DNA of 64,000 bases, taken from NCBI RefSeq assembly GCF_013410455.1, contig NZ_JACCFW010000001.1:2806929-2870928 (forward strand). The letters are read 5' to 3'. The notes beneath the pieces were generated by a model, which saw nothing but the letters and a program-made list of their open reading frames with translations, was not told where the DNA came from and ran no database searches. This DNA comes from Allobranchiibius huperziae (lineage in GTDB: Bacteria > Actinomycetota > Actinomycetes > Actinomycetales > Dermatophilaceae). Below are positions 37,645-47,729 of this stretch, piece by piece. The position numbers were made by a program, and so were the translations under genes. Positions within the stretch are counted from its first letter, which is position 1. Each line of letters begins with the position of its first letter.

Positions 37645-38477
37645 CAGGCCTGCACCCCCTCGGCGGTCGGCGCGGGTGCGTCGGTCGCGGGGGCAGCGCT
37701 CTGCCCGGCAGCCGGCGCGTCGTCACGACGGGGACGGCTCGCGCCCCGGTCGCCACCACGGTCGGTGCGCGGACCACGGTCGTCACGCCGGTGGGCCGGA
37801 CGCGACGGCGCGGCGGCCTGCTCGCGTGCCAGTTCCTTGGCGGTGAGGTCACCGTTGTAGATCCAGACCTTCACGCCGATGCGACCGAACGTCGTCTTGG
37901 CCTCGTAGAAGCCGTAGTCGATGTTCGCGCGCAGCGTGTGCAGCGGGACGCGGCCCTCGCGGTAGAACTCGGTGCGGCTCATCTCGGCGCCGTTCAGACG
38001 ACCGGAGACCATCACCCGGATGCCCTTGGCACCGGCGCGCTGGCTGGACTGCATGCCCTTGCGCATCGCACGACGGAAGTTCACCCGCGCCGACAGCTGC
38101 TCGGCGATGCCCTGCGCGACCAGCTGAGCGTCGGCCTCGGGGTTCTTGACCTCGAGGATGTTCAGCTGCACCTGCTTGGCGGTGAGCTTCTCCAGCTCGC
38201 CACGCAGCCGGTCGGCCTCGGCGCCGCGGCGACCGATGACGATGCCGGGACGCGCGGTGTGGATGTCGATGCGGACCCGGTCACGGGTGCGCTCGATGTC
38301 GACGCGGCTGATGCCCGCGCGCTCCATGCCCTTGGACATGAGGCGACGGATGGCCACGTCTTCCTTGACGTAGTCGCGGTAGCGCTGGCCGGCCTTGTTG
38401 CTGTCGGCGTACCAGCGGCTCTTGTGCTCGGTGGTGATGCCGAGGCGGAAACCGTTCGGGTTGACCTTCTGACCCAT
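37644..38477 (-). CDS. rpsC: 30S ribosomal protein S3 with a disordered C-terminal extension
   Basis: A 277-residue S3. The KH domain is at residues about 40-110 ([20 protein letters not shown]), the C-terminal S3 domain ends near residue 215 ([20 protein letters not shown]). The last 55 residues are a charged then Ala/Pro-rich tail ([16 protein letters not shown], later [12 protein letters not shown]). Such tails are common on actinobacterial S3 but not needed for the core fold. Confidence 0.97.
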   Translation of the reverse strand: MGQKVNPNGFRLGITTEHKSRWYADSNKAGQRYRDYVKEDVAIRRLMSKGMERAGISRVDIERTRDRVRIDIHTARPGIVIGRRGAEADRLRGELEKLTAKQVQLNILEVKNPEADAQLVAQGIAEQLSARVNFRRAMRKGMQSSQRAGAKGIRVMVSGRLNGAEMSRTEFYREGRVPLHTLRANIDYGFYEAKTTFGRIGVKVWIYNGDLTAKELAREQAAAPSRPAHRRDDRGPRTDRGGDRGASRPRRDDAPAAGQSAAPATDAPAPTAEGVQA

Positions 38478-38479
38478 GG

Positions 38480-38884
38480 TTATCGCCGTCCTTCCTGCGA
38501 ATCCGGCTGGGTGACCTGCACGGTGATGTGGCTGCTGCGCTTGAGGATCTGGCTGGCCCGACCCTGGGCACGCGGGCGGAACCGCTTCATCGTGGGGCCC
38601 TCGTCGACGTACGCGGCGCTGACCACGAGGGTGCGCTCGTCGAATGCCTGCGAGTGCTTGTCGGCGGTGACGCGGGCGTTGGCGATGGCGCTGCGAAGCA
38701 CCTTCAGCACCGGCTCGCTCGCCGTCTGCGGCGCGAAGGTGAGCACGGCGATGGCTTCGCCGGCCTGCTTGCCGCGGATCATGTCCACGACTCGTCGGGC
38801 CTTCTGCGGCGTGACCCGGACGTACCGGGCCGAGGCTGTGGCCTGCATCGCGCTCCCTTCGGAAATCGTCTCTGTATTCGTCAT
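38480..38884 (-). CDS. rplV: 50S ribosomal protein L22
   Basis: A 134-residue L22: core [40 protein letters not shown], and the loop/tail [20 protein letters not shown] that lines the exit tunnel, the site of macrolide contacts. A 12-residue N-terminal extension precedes the core. 2 nt before rpsC. Confidence 0.97.
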   Translation of the reverse strand: MTNTETISEGSAMQATASARYVRVTPQKARRVVDMIRGKQAGEAIAVLTFAPQTASEPVLKVLRSAIANARVTADKHSQAFDERTLVVSAAYVDEGPTMKRFRPRAQGRASQILKRSSHITVQVTQPDSQEGRR

Positions 38885-38900
38885 CGGTGATCCCCCCGCG

Positions 38901-39182
38901 TCAGCGGCGGCGCCCCTTCCGGTCGTCCTTCTCGTGACCCTTGAAGGTGCGAGTCGGTGCGAACTCCCCGAGCTTGTGGCCGACCATCGACTCGGTCACG
39001 AAGACCGGGACGTGCTTGCGACCGTCGTGCACGGCCAGGGTGTGGCCGAGCATGTCGGGGGTGATCATCGACCGGCGGGACCAGGTCTTGATGACGTTCT
39101 TGGTGCCGGCTTCGTTCTGGACATCGACCTTCTTCTGAAGGTGGTCGTCGACGAAGGGACCCTTTTTCAGGCTACGTGGCAT
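38901..39182 (-). CDS. rpsS: 30S ribosomal protein S19
   Basis: A 93-residue S19: [40 protein letters not shown], and [20 protein letters not shown]. Canonical length; lies in the 30S head next to S13. 3 nt after rplB. Confidence 0.98.
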   Translation of the reverse strand: MPRSLKKGPFVDDHLQKKVDVQNEAGTKNVIKTWSRRSMITPDMLGHTLAVHDGRKHVPVFVTESMVGHKLGEFAPTRTFKGHEKDDRKGRRR

Positions 39183-39185
39183 GTC

Positions 39186-40016
<831 letters not shown>

Positions 40017-40075
40017 ACTTACGTCCTTACGTCCTTGTCCCTCTAAGTCCTATGTGCGACAACATGTCTCGCGGG

Positions 40076-40390
40076 TCAGCCGGCAGTGCCGACCTCACCG
40101 AAGATGTCGATCGCACCTTCCTTGAGGGAGACGATCGCGCGCTTGGTGTCCTTGCGCTTGCCGAGGCCGGCCTTGGTACGACGCGTCTTGCCCTTGCGGT
40201 TCAGCGTGTGGACCGAGGAGACCTTGACGTCGAAGACCTTCTCGACGGCGATCTTGATCTCGGTCTTGTTGGCACGCGGGTCGACCACGAAGGTGTACTT
40301 GCCCTCGTCCATCAGGGCGTACGACTTCTCCGAGACGACCGGCTTCAGCAGGATGTCGCGGGGGTCCTTGATGTGGATCCGGCTGGTCAC
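40076..40390 (-). CDS. rplW: 50S ribosomal protein L23
   Basis: A 104-residue L23 at the tunnel exit: [60 protein letters not shown]. The start is GTG 40390, overlapping the rplD stop by 4 nt. Confidence 0.97.
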   Translation of the reverse strand: MTSRIHIKDPRDILLKPVVSEKSYALMDEGKYTFVVDPRANKTEIKIAVEKVFDVKVSSVHTLNRKGKTRRTKAGLGKRKDTKRAIVSLKEGAIDIFGEVGTAG

Positions 40391-41049
40391 TTCGCGTCCT
40401 CCTGCGTGGTGAGCTTGGCGGCCTGCAGCGGTCCGGCGAGGAACGCATCGAGCGCGGCCTTGGTGAAGACCAGGTCATCGGCGCAGAGCACGTCGTAGGT
40501 GTTGAGCTGGTCGGCGTACAGCGTGTGCACGGCTTCCAGGTTGCGCACCGAGAGGAGCGCGTTGCGCTCGTCACGGCTGAGCACCACGAGCAGGTTCTTG
40601 CGCTCGCTCACGTTGCCGAGCAGCGTCGCAGCCGTGCGGGTGGAGGGCACGTCGCCCTCGACCAGTCCGGTGTAGACGTGGATGCGGCCGTGGCGCGCCC
40701 GGTCGGAGAGGGCACCGCGCAGGGCGGCGGCCTTCATCTTCTTCGGGGTGCGCTGGCTGTAGTCGCGCGGCTGCGGGCCGTGGACGACGCCACCACCGGC
40801 GAACTGCGGCGCACGAGTGGAACCCTGACGCGCGCGGCCGGTGCCCTTCTGGGCGTAGGGCTTGCGGCCACCACCGCGGACTTCGCCGCGGGTCTTGGTG
40901 GAGTGCGTGCCCTGCCGTGCGGCAGCGAGCTGCGCGACGACGACCTGGTGGATCAGCGGCACGTTGGTCGCCACGTCGAAGATCTCGGCGGGCAGCTCGA
41001 CGGTGCCGTCGGTCGCGCCGGCGGGAGTCTGGATGTCAACGGAAGTCAT
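40387..41049 (-). CDS. rplD: 50S ribosomal protein L4
   Basis: A 220-residue L4: [40 protein letters not shown] tunnel loop, and [20 protein letters not shown]. The first 15 residues are a small extension. In E. coli L4 represses the S10 operon; no such leader structure was identified here. Confidence 0.97.
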   Translation of the reverse strand: MTSVDIQTPAGATDGTVELPAEIFDVATNVPLIHQVVVAQLAAARQGTHSTKTRGEVRGGGRKPYAQKGTGRARQGSTRAPQFAGGGVVHGPQPRDYSQRTPKKMKAAALRGALSDRARHGRIHVYTGLVEGDVPSTRTAATLLGNVSERKNLLVVLSRDERNALLSVRNLEAVHTLYADQLNTYDVLCADDLVFTKAALDAFLAGPLQAAKLTTQEDAK

Positions 41050-41054
41050 CGGCC

Positions 41055-41720
41055 TCAGGCGCCTTTCTCGGTCGACTTGGCCGCAGTGCGCACCAGCACC
41101 AACCCACCCTTGGGGCCGGGGACGGCACCCTTGATGAGCAGTACGCCGCGCTCGGCGTCGACCGCGTGAATGGTCAGGTTCTGGGTGGTCTGGCGCTCGC
41201 CGCCCATCCGGCCGGCCATCCGCATGCCCTTGAAGACACGGCCCGGGGTGGCGCAGCCACCGATCGAGCCCGGCTTGCGGTGGTTCTTGTGCGCGCCGTG
41301 CGAGGAGCTCACGCCGTGGAAGCCGTGACGCTTCATGACGCCGGCGAAGCCCTTGCCCTTGGTGCGGCCGATCACGTCGACCACCTGTCCGTCGCCGAAG
41401 GTCTCCGCGGTGACGTCCTGGCCGAGCTGGTAGTCGGCCGCGTCCGCGGTGCGGATCTCCACGAGGTGGCGACGGGGGGTGACCCCGGCCTTCTCGAAGT
41501 GACCCAGCATCGGCTTGGTCACCTTGCGCGGGTCGATCTCGCCGTAGGCGAGCTGCACCGCGTGGTAACCCTCGCCGTCACCGCGTACCTGCGTCACGAC
41601 GCAGGGGCCGGCTTCGACCACGGTGACCGGGATGAGTCGGTTGTCGGCATCCCAGATCTGGGTCATGCCGAGCTTCTTGCCGAGGACGCCCTTCACGGAG
41701 CGCTCAGTCGTGTGTGTCAT
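41055..41720 (-). CDS. rplC: 50S ribosomal protein L3
   Basis: A 221-residue L3: [60 protein letters not shown]. The loop near residue 150 reaches the peptidyl transferase centre. ATG 41720 gives the family length; the upstream open frame is spurious. Confidence 0.98.
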   Translation of the reverse strand: MTHTTERSVKGVLGKKLGMTQIWDADNRLIPVTVVEAGPCVVTQVRGDGEGYHAVQLAYGEIDPRKVTKPMLGHFEKAGVTPRRHLVEIRTADAADYQLGQDVTAETFGDGQVVDVIGRTKGKGFAGVMKRHGFHGVSSSHGAHKNHRKPGSIGGCATPGRVFKGMRMAGRMGGERQTTQNLTIHAVDAERGVLLIKGAVPGPKGGLVLVRTAAKSTEKGA

Positions 41721-41739
41721 GGATGAGTCACCTACCGAT

Positions 41740-42048
41740 CTAGAGCTTGATCTCGATGTTGACGTCCGCCGGCAGGTCGAGTCGCATGAGCGAGTCGACG
41801 GCCTTCGGGGTCGGGTCGATGATGTCGATGAGCCGCTTGTGCGTGCGCATCTCGAAGTGCTCGCGGCTGTCCTTGTACTTGTGCGGCGAACGGATGACGC
41901 AGAAGACGTTCTTCTCCGTCGGCAACGGCACGGGGCCGACCACCGTTGCGCCGGCACGGGTCACCGTGTCGACAATCTTGCGCGCCGAGCTGTCGATGAC
42001 CTCGTGGTCATACGACTTCAGCCGGATGCGGATCTTCTGTCCCGCCAT
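41740..42048 (-). CDS. rpsJ: 30S ribosomal protein S10
   Basis: A 102-residue S10, first gene of the ribosomal super-cluster: [40 protein letters not shown], and [23 protein letters not shown] 42048 fixes the family length. S10 also acts with NusB in antitermination. Gap of 19 nt to rplC. Confidence 0.98.
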   Translation of the reverse strand: MAGQKIRIRLKSYDHEVIDSSARKIVDTVTRAGATVVGPVPLPTEKNVFCVIRSPHKYKDSREHFEMRTHKRLIDIIDPTPKAVDSLMRLDLPADVNIEIKL

Positions 42049-42476
42049 CTGAGTGCGTCTCTCTCTCGCCGTCATCGTGCTGTGAAAAGAACTGTTGTGC
42101 CCTGCCGTTCCTCCGACCCCCGCGCTCGGGTGTGTCGCCCTTACGCCGCATGCACGCCTAGAACGAAACTGCTACCCGTGGGTGGTCTTGGATCCGGTGG
42201 GACCCCGCCTGCGCTTCCCTCACCCGTCACGCGCCGGCCACTTGGGCTGCACGTCGTACGTTTTCGGGCGGCGGGTCCGGTCGGTGCGAACGACATCCCG
42301 GTACGAACCGGCGCCGTGCACCGCCCGACGCCCGCGCGTCAAGCAACCCCGACAGTCTGCCAGAGCCCCCCGCAGTGCTCCAAATCGAGCAGCCCGCGGC
42401 CGCATATGACCTCCCGCACGTCGTACGCCGCGTAAGCCCGCCCGCTGCCGGACCTGCTCACGTAGCGTGTGAGCGC
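42049..42476. promoter_or_regulatory. 428-bp divergent intergenic region between rpsJ and the ABC exporter
   Basis: No protein-coding frame with a ribosome site was found here. It must hold the S10-operon promoter on the minus strand and the exporter promoter on the plus strand. An ACGTAGCGTGTGAGCG stretch just before ATG 42477 could carry a -10 element, with a very short leader. No convincing -35/-10 pair or S10-leader hairpin could be assigned by eye. Confidence 0.4.
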
Positions 42477-43430
42477 ATGGGGGTCATCGACATCGACGGG
42501 GTCCTCGTGCAGTACCCGAAGGTGCGGGCGCTGGACGACCTGCGCGTGCAGATCCCCGAGGGGATCACCGGCGTCGTCGGGGTGAACGGCGCCGGGAAGT
42601 CCACTCTCATCAAGGTGCTGCTCGGCCTGCTGCCCCCGACCTCCGGCACCGCGCGCGTGCTCGGCATGGACACCGCCACCGAGGGAGCCCGGATCCGGGA
42701 GCTGGTCGGTTACCTGCCGGAGCACGACTGCCTGCCCGCGGACGTCACCGCCGCCGACTTCGTCCTGCACATGGCGATGATGTCCGGCCTGCCCCGGGCC
42801 GCCGCCCGCGAGCGCACCTCGGACTCGCTGCGGCACGTCGGCCTCGACGAGGAGCGACACCGCCCGATGGGCGGCTACTCCACGGGCATGCGCCAGCGCG
42901 CGAAGCTCGCCCAGGCGATCGTGCACGACCCACGGGTGGTGCTCCTGGACGAGCCGACCAACGGGCTGGACCCCCGCGCGCGCGACGACATGCTCGGGCT
43001 GATCGACCGGATCGGCCACGACTTCGGCATCTCCGTGGTGGTCACCAGCCACCTGCTCGGCGAACTGGAGCGCACCGCCGACTACATCGTGGTCATCGAC
43101 GGCGGTCGCCTGCTGCGCGCCTCGAGCACCCAGGACCTGACCCACACCACCGGCAACGTGCTGGTCGAGGTGCTGGGGCCGCCCGGCAGCGACCGCGCCG
43201 TGGGACAACGGCTGGTCGAGCACGGCGTACGCGCCTGGCCGGTCGGCGAGCGCATCGAGGTGCGGGTGGAGGACCCGGCCACCCTCGATCTGATCCGCGA
43301 CGTGGTGGTCGACCTGGACCTGGGCCTGGTGCGCATCCACGAGGTGCACCACACCCTGGAGGAGGTCTTCGCCATCGAGGGCAGAGACGACGGTGCCGCT
43401 TCGAACGACAGAGCCGGAGGGCTGCGATGA
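42477..43430 (+). CDS. ABC transporter ATP-binding protein (exporter ATPase 1)
   Basis: A 317-residue ATPase: Walker A GVNGAGKSTLI near residue 42, signature YSTGMRQRAKLAQA, Walker B VVLLDEPTNGLDP, and a C-terminal regulatory extension of about 90 residues. It is the ABC-2 type that pairs with a membrane permease to export drugs, lipids or polymers. It begins at ATG 42477 and overlaps the permease gene by 4 nt, first of four chained genes. Confidence 0.92.
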   Translation: MGVIDIDGVLVQYPKVRALDDLRVQIPEGITGVVGVNGAGKSTLIKVLLGLLPPTSGTARVLGMDTATEGARIRELVGYLPEHDCLPADVTAADFVLHMAMMSGLPRAAARERTSDSLRHVGLDEERHRPMGGYSTGMRQRAKLAQAIVHDPRVVLLDEPTNGLDPRARDDMLGLIDRIGHDFGISVVVTSHLLGELERTADYIVVIDGGRLLRASSTQDLTHTTGNVLVEVLGPPGSDRAVGQRLVEHGVRAWPVGERIEVRVEDPATLDLIRDVVVDLDLGLVRIHEVHHTLEEVFAIEGRDDGAASNDRAGGLR

Positions 43431-44350
43431 GCACCCCGGCGGGTCGACGCGGTGTCATCCACGACATCGGCTACCGCTCGTTCGAGGGCCGCCGCCGCGG
43501 GACGGGGGCGATCGCCGCGTCGCTCTACGTGACCTCGCTGCGCAACTGTTTCGGGCTCGGTCGGTCCGGCAAGTCCAAGATCGTGCCCTGGCTGATGGCC
43601 GCGCTCATCCTGCTGCCCGCCGTCGTGCTCGCGGGGCTGATCCTGCAGCTGAAGAAGATGGCGCTCTCGGACCAGGCCGACCTCTTCGCCCCGTTGTCGA
43701 ACTACTTCGGGCTGCCGTACTGGACCCAGCTGCTCGTCACGATCTTCGCGGCCGCCCAGGCGCCGGTGCTCTTCTCCCGCGACCTGCGCTACCGCACGAT
43801 CGTGCTCTACTTCGCCCGGCCGCTGTCCCGCTCGCTCTACGTGCTGATGCGGCTCGCCGCGCTCGCGACCGCGCTCTTCGCCGTCATCGTCGTCCCCGTC
43901 ACGATCTGGTACGCCGTCGCCCTCACCTCCGACCTCGACCACGCCGAGCACACCCGGCACTACTTCTCCGCACTGTTCGGGATCACGGTGCTCGCGCTCA
44001 TCCTGGCGGCCGTGAGCGCCCTGATCGCCGCCCTGGCGACCCGGGCCGGCCTCGCGGTCGCCGCGGGCATCGCCGTGCTCCTCGTGAGCTCGGGCGTGGT
44101 GACCGCCGTACTCGGTGCCAGCTCCGCGTCCGGCAGTACGACCACCGCCCAGATCGCCGCGGCGTTCAACCCGTTCACCGCCGTGGCCTCCCTGACCTCC
44201 GTCATCTGTCATCAGCCCACCCCCAGCGACACGATCGTGCGCCCGCACGGGTTCGGGTGGGGCGCGTTCTTCGTGGTGGTGGCGCTGCTGTGGATCGCCG
44301 TGCCCACCCTGCTGCTGATGTGGCGCACCCGGAAGGCGGCGTCCCTGTGA
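43427..44350 (+). CDS. ABC transporter permease (ABC-2 type, 1)
   Basis: A 307-residue membrane protein with six hydrophobic segments after a 45-residue basic N-terminal region containing IGYRSFEGRRRG. That opening motif recurs on permeases of this exporter type. It shares 4-nt overlaps with the ATPase genes before and after. Substrate unknown. Confidence 0.88.
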   Translation: MSTPAGRRGVIHDIGYRSFEGRRRGTGAIAASLYVTSLRNCFGLGRSGKSKIVPWLMAALILLPAVVLAGLILQLKKMALSDQADLFAPLSNYFGLPYWTQLLVTIFAAAQAPVLFSRDLRYRTIVLYFARPLSRSLYVLMRLAALATALFAVIVVPVTIWYAVALTSDLDHAEHTRHYFSALFGITVLALILAAVSALIAALATRAGLAVAAGIAVLLVSSGVVTAVLGASSASGSTTTAQIAAAFNPFTAVASLTSVICHQPTPSDTIVRPHGFGWGAFFVVVALLWIAVPTLLLMWRTRKAASL

Positions 44351-45261
44351 CCGAACTGCTGTTGCACGACGTGTCCCGCTGGTACGGCAACGTCGTCGCC
44401 GTCAACGACGTGACCATGAGCATCGGCCCGGGGATCACCGGTCTGCTCGGGCCCAACGGAGCCGGCAAGTCCACCCTGCTGTCGATGATGGCCGGGCTGC
44501 TGCCACCGTCCAAGGGAAGCGTCACCATCGACGGGGTGCCCACCCGCGGCGACGTGCGGATCTACCGGCGGATCGGGCTCGTGCCGGTGGCCGAGCCGCT
44601 CTACGACTTCCTCACCGGCGCGCAGTTCGTCCGGCTCAACGCCGACCTGCACCAGGTCCCCGACCCGGCCGCCGCGACGGCGTACGCCGTGGGCGAGGTC
44701 GACATGGCCGGCGCCGCCGACCGCCGGATCTCGACGTACTCCAAGGGCATGCGGCAGCGCATCAAGGTGGCGAGCGCCCTGGTGCACGACCCGGACGTGC
44801 TGCTGCTCGACGAGCCGTTCAACGGCATGGATCCGGTGCAGCGGCGCCACATGATGGGGCTGCTGCAGCGCTACGGCGACGGCGGCAAGGTGATCGTCTT
44901 CAGCTCCCACATCCTGGAAGAGGTCGAGCAGATCGCGCGGCAGGTGGAGGTCGTGGTCGCCAGCCGGCACGCGGCGTCCGGCGACTTCGCCGAGATCCGC
45001 CGACTGATGACCGACCGCCCCAACCAGTACGTCGTGCGCAGCTCGGACCCGCGCGCGCTCGCCGGGCTCCTGCTGGGCGACGACTGCGTACGGGGCGTGC
45101 GGCTGCGCACCAAGGGGCTGCTCGAGGTGGAGTCCGACGACGCCGGCCGGTTCGCGCGGGTCGTGCCGCGACTCGCGCGCGAGCACGGCATCCGGATCCT
45201 GGAGCTGACACCCACCGACGAGTCGCTCGAGAGCGTCTTCAGCTACCTGGTGGGTGCATGA
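44347..45261 (+). CDS. ABC transporter ATP-binding protein (exporter ATPase 2)
   Basis: A 304-residue ATPase with GTG start 44347 overlapping the preceding stop by 4 nt. Walker A is GPNGAGKSTLL, signature YSKGMRQRIKVASA, Walker B VLLLDEPFNGMDP. It lacks the second copy's long regulatory tail seen in ATPase 1 and is a distinct paralogue, not a recent duplicate. It overlaps the last permease by 4 nt. Confidence 0.92.
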   Translation: MTELLLHDVSRWYGNVVAVNDVTMSIGPGITGLLGPNGAGKSTLLSMMAGLLPPSKGSVTIDGVPTRGDVRIYRRIGLVPVAEPLYDFLTGAQFVRLNADLHQVPDPAAATAYAVGEVDMAGAADRRISTYSKGMRQRIKVASALVHDPDVLLLDEPFNGMDPVQRRHMMGLLQRYGDGGKVIVFSSHILEEVEQIARQVEVVVASRHAASGDFAEIRRLMTDRPNQYVVRSSDPRALAGLLLGDDCVRGVRLRTKGLLEVESDDAGRFARVVPRLAREHGIRILELTPTDESLESVFSYLVGA

Positions 45262-45977
45262 ACTCGGCCATCCTGCGCCTCGGCGTCCGCTCCCTGGTCG
45301 GCCGTGCCCGCGTCTACCTGATGCTCGCCCTGCCCGTGCTGCTGGTGCTCCTGGCCCTGCTGTTGCGCTCGCTCGCGGGCGCCGACTTCGGCCCCGGCGA
45401 CAAGATCGGCTTCCTCAAGGTCTTCGGCGTCGGCGTCGTCGTACCGATCGTCACGCTCATCGCCACCTCGACCCTGATCAGCTCCGAGCTGGACGACGGC
45501 TCGATCATCTACCTGCTGAGCAAGCCCGTCCCGCGCATCGCGATCGTGGCCAGCAAGGCCGTCGTGATCCTCGCCGCGGTGGTGCTGTTCGCGGCGGTCC
45601 CGCTCGGTCTGGCGGGCCTGATCCTGGCGGGCGGCTCGGACCGGATCGCGCTGGGGGCGTTCGCCGGCGCGCTGCTGTCCGGGACGGCGTACGTCGGGAT
45701 CTTCATCGTCCTCGCGACGCTGCTGAAGCGCAGCGTGGTGGGCGCTCTCGTCTACTGGCTGGTCTGGGAGTCGACCCTCTCCTCCCTGATCGGGCCGGTG
45801 AAGTGGCTGTCGGCACGGGCCTGGGGTTCCTCGGTGATCGACAGCATCTCCACGGTCTCCTCCGACGCGAAGGGCGTGCCGTGGTGGTACGCCGTGCTGA
45901 CGATGCTGATCGCCGTGCTGGCCGGGGTCTTCCTCGCCGGTCGCCGGTTGTCGTCGATGACACTCTCGGACGAGTAG
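45258..45977 (+). CDS. ABC transporter permease (ABC-2 type, 2)
   Basis: A 239-residue membrane protein with six hydrophobic segments and a short cytosolic N-terminus (MNSAILRLGVRSLVGRARV). The conserved ABC-2 region is around residues 60-100 (STLISSELDDGSIIYLLSKP). With the three preceding genes it probably forms one transporter with two different ATPases and two different permeases, or two transporters from one transcript. Confidence 0.88.
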   Translation: MNSAILRLGVRSLVGRARVYLMLALPVLLVLLALLLRSLAGADFGPGDKIGFLKVFGVGVVVPIVTLIATSTLISSELDDGSIIYLLSKPVPRIAIVASKAVVILAAVVLFAAVPLGLAGLILAGGSDRIALGAFAGALLSGTAYVGIFIVLATLLKRSVVGALVYWLVWESTLSSLIGPVKWLSARAWGSSVIDSISTVSSDAKGVPWWYAVLTMLIAVLAGVFLAGRRLSSMTLSDE

Positions 45978-45992
45978 TCGCCCACGCCACAA

Positions 45993-46075
45993 CGGACCGC
46001 GCGGCGCCGTTGCGCTCGCTCGCACCCTGCGCCGGCACTCACACCGGACCGCGCGACGCCCTTCTGCTCGTTCGC
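45993..46075 (+). repeat. Imperfect 31-bp direct repeat downstream of the ABC operon
   Basis: Units at 45993-46023 and 46045-46075 begin CGGACCGCGCG and share about 26 of 31 positions. They lie in the 149-bp convergent gap before the XRE gene. No hairpin or gene explains them. Confidence 0.4.
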
Positions 46076-46126
46076 GAGTTCGGACCGTACGGCGTCGTCA
46101 CACGGCCCACCTGCCAGCGGGTCCGG

Positions 46127-46972
46127 TCAGGACGTCAGCGCCTGGGTGCCGGTCACGTTCAGCAGGGCGAGCTTGGAGGCGTCGGGCGAGCCCGGTGCCG
46201 CGGTGTAGACCACGATGCGCAGGTCGCTGCCGGGCACTGTGAGGACGTCACAGTCGATCTCAATCGGACCCACCGGCGTCGACGTCGCGGTCTTGGTGCT
46301 CGACCGGTGCCGCGCAACGTGCGCCCGGCTCCAGCGGCGCTCGAAGTCGGGACACTCCGCGCGCAGCCGGGCGATGAGGGCGGCCAGCGCGGGATCGTCC
46401 GGATAGCGGCCGGCGGCCTCGCGCAGATCCGCCGCGAGATCGTCGGAGAACTCCTCGGCGTGCTGGTCGTCGAACGCGATGACCCCGGGCGCGTGACTGA
46501 AGTGGTGCCAGGCGACGTTGCGATCCACCCCGCGCAGCCCGGACGGATCCCCGGTCAGCGCGGCCCAGAGCGGGTTCCACCAGAGCAGGTCCCACGCGGC
46601 GGAGTGCACCCCGATCGGGACGTCGCCGAGCCGGTCGAGCAGGCGCTGCACGCCGGGTGCGATGTGCTGGGACACCAGCCGCTGCGACGGCACCGCGGCA
46701 CCGCTGACGCGGTAGAGGTGGTCCCGCTCGCCGTCGGTGAGGCGCAGCGCCCGGGCCAGCGCGCCGATCACCTGCGGCGACGGGTGTCGGGCCCTGCCCT
46801 GTTCCAGCCGCACCAGGTACTCGACGCTGACTCCGGCCAGGGTCGCCAGCTCCTCCCGGCGCAGACCGGGTGCGCGCCGCCTGGCGCCGGCGGGCAGGCC
46901 CACCTCGCTCGGGCCGATCCGATCACGCCACGCGCGCAGCACTTCGGCGAACTCGTCCACGCTCTCCATCAT
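46127..46972 (-). CDS. XRE/MmyB-family transcriptional regulator
   Basis: A 281-residue regulator. Residues about 12-85 are an XRE helix-turn-helix (GARRRAPGLRREELATLAGV, VEYLVRLEQGRARHPS). Residues about 105-275 are the MmyB ligand-binding PAS-like domain (WDLLWWNPLWAALTGDPSG), which binds fatty acids in a related structure. It is divergent from the SDR gene, with 76 bp between starts, the classic arrangement in which such regulators control an adjacent reductase. Confidence 0.9.
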   Translation of the reverse strand: MMESVDEFAEVLRAWRDRIGPSEVGLPAGARRRAPGLRREELATLAGVSVEYLVRLEQGRARHPSPQVIGALARALRLTDGERDHLYRVSGAAVPSQRLVSQHIAPGVQRLLDRLGDVPIGVHSAAWDLLWWNPLWAALTGDPSGLRGVDRNVAWHHFSHAPGVIAFDDQHAEEFSDDLAADLREAAGRYPDDPALAALIARLRAECPDFERRWSRAHVARHRSSTKTATSTPVGPIEIDCDVLTVPGSDLRIVVYTAAPGSPDASKLALLNVTGTQALTS

Positions 46973-46990
46973 GCGCCCCGGTCACGGGAT

Positions 46991-47010
46991 CCTGACTGGT
47001 ACCGCCAGGG
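46991..47010. promoter_or_regulatory. Candidate operator between the XRE and SDR genes
   Basis: The dyad CTGG-taccg-CCAG (46996-47008) sits centrally in the 76-bp divergent gap, with outer CCT/AGG bases extending the symmetry. Position fits control of both promoters by the MmyB regulator. Confidence 0.35.
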
Positions 47011-47048
47011 CCTACCCACGCCGCGAGCGAAGGCCGCAGCGTGGAGGC

Positions 47049-47729
47049 ATGACAACGACACTCATCACAGGAGCCGGCCGCAGCCTCGGGCTGGAGACCG
47101 CTCGACGCCTCATCGACGCGGGCCACACCGTGTACGCCGGCCTGCGCAACCCCGACGCCGGCGACGCCGTGCGCTCGATCGGCGCCCACGTCGTACGGCT
47201 GGACGTCACCGACAGCGCCTCCGTGCAGGCGGCGCTCGCCGAGCTGCCGCAACTGGACGTGCTGATCAACAACGCCGGCATCCTCGGCACGGCGTACGGC
47301 GTCGACGACCTCAACGCCGACGCGATGGCCACGGTGCTCGACACCAACGTCACCGGCATCGTGCGCGTCACCCAGGCGGCACTGCCGCTGCTGCGCCGAT
47401 CCGCGAACCCGGTCATCGTCAACGTCGCCTCGGGCGTGGGGTGGCCGCGTTACCTGCAGGACCCCACGCACGACGAGTACCCGGTGCAGGCCGTGCCGTA
47501 CGCGGCGTCCAAGGCCGCCGTCATCGCCCTCACCGTGCAGTACGCGAAGAGTCTCACGGGGATGCGGGTCAATGTCTCCGATCCCGGCTACACCGACACC
47601 GACTTCAACGCGCACAGCGGCCACCAGACCGTCACCGAGGGCACCGACGCCACCGTCGCGCTGGCCACCCTCGACCAGGACGGCCCGACGGGAGAGTTCC
47701 ACGACCGGACCGGCCCGATCGCCTACTGA
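47049..47729 (+). CDS. Short-chain dehydrogenase/reductase
   Basis: A 226-residue SDR: cofactor motif TGAGRSLGLE near residue 8, NNAG near residue 77, and catalytic YAASK near residue 155. The residue after the second strand and the early Arg (LRNPDAG) suggest NADP use. It belongs to the group typically controlled by a divergent MmyB regulator. ATG 47049 follows GGAGGC. Its 3' end overlaps the convergent mysD gene by 7 nt. Confidence 0.92.
   Translation: MTTTLITGAGRSLGLETARRLIDAGHTVYAGLRNPDAGDAVRSIGAHVVRLDVTDSASVQAALAELPQLDVLINNAGILGTAYGVDDLNADAMATVLDTNVTGIVRVTQAALPLLRRSANPVIVNVASGVGWPRYLQDPTHDEYPVQAVPYAASKAAVIALTVQYAKSLTGMRVNVSDPGYTDTDFNAHSGHQTVTEGTDATVALATLDQDGPTGEFHDRTGPIAY

Noticed and set aside
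41055-41957. L3 starting at 41957
   Set aside because: The upstream part overlaps rpsJ and is Arg/Ser-rich noise; ATG 41720 gives the standard L3 N-terminus and length.
42220-42405. A 61-residue minus-strand frame in the rpsJ-ABC gap
   Set aside because: No ribosome site and Arg-rich composition; the gap is better read as a divergent promoter region.
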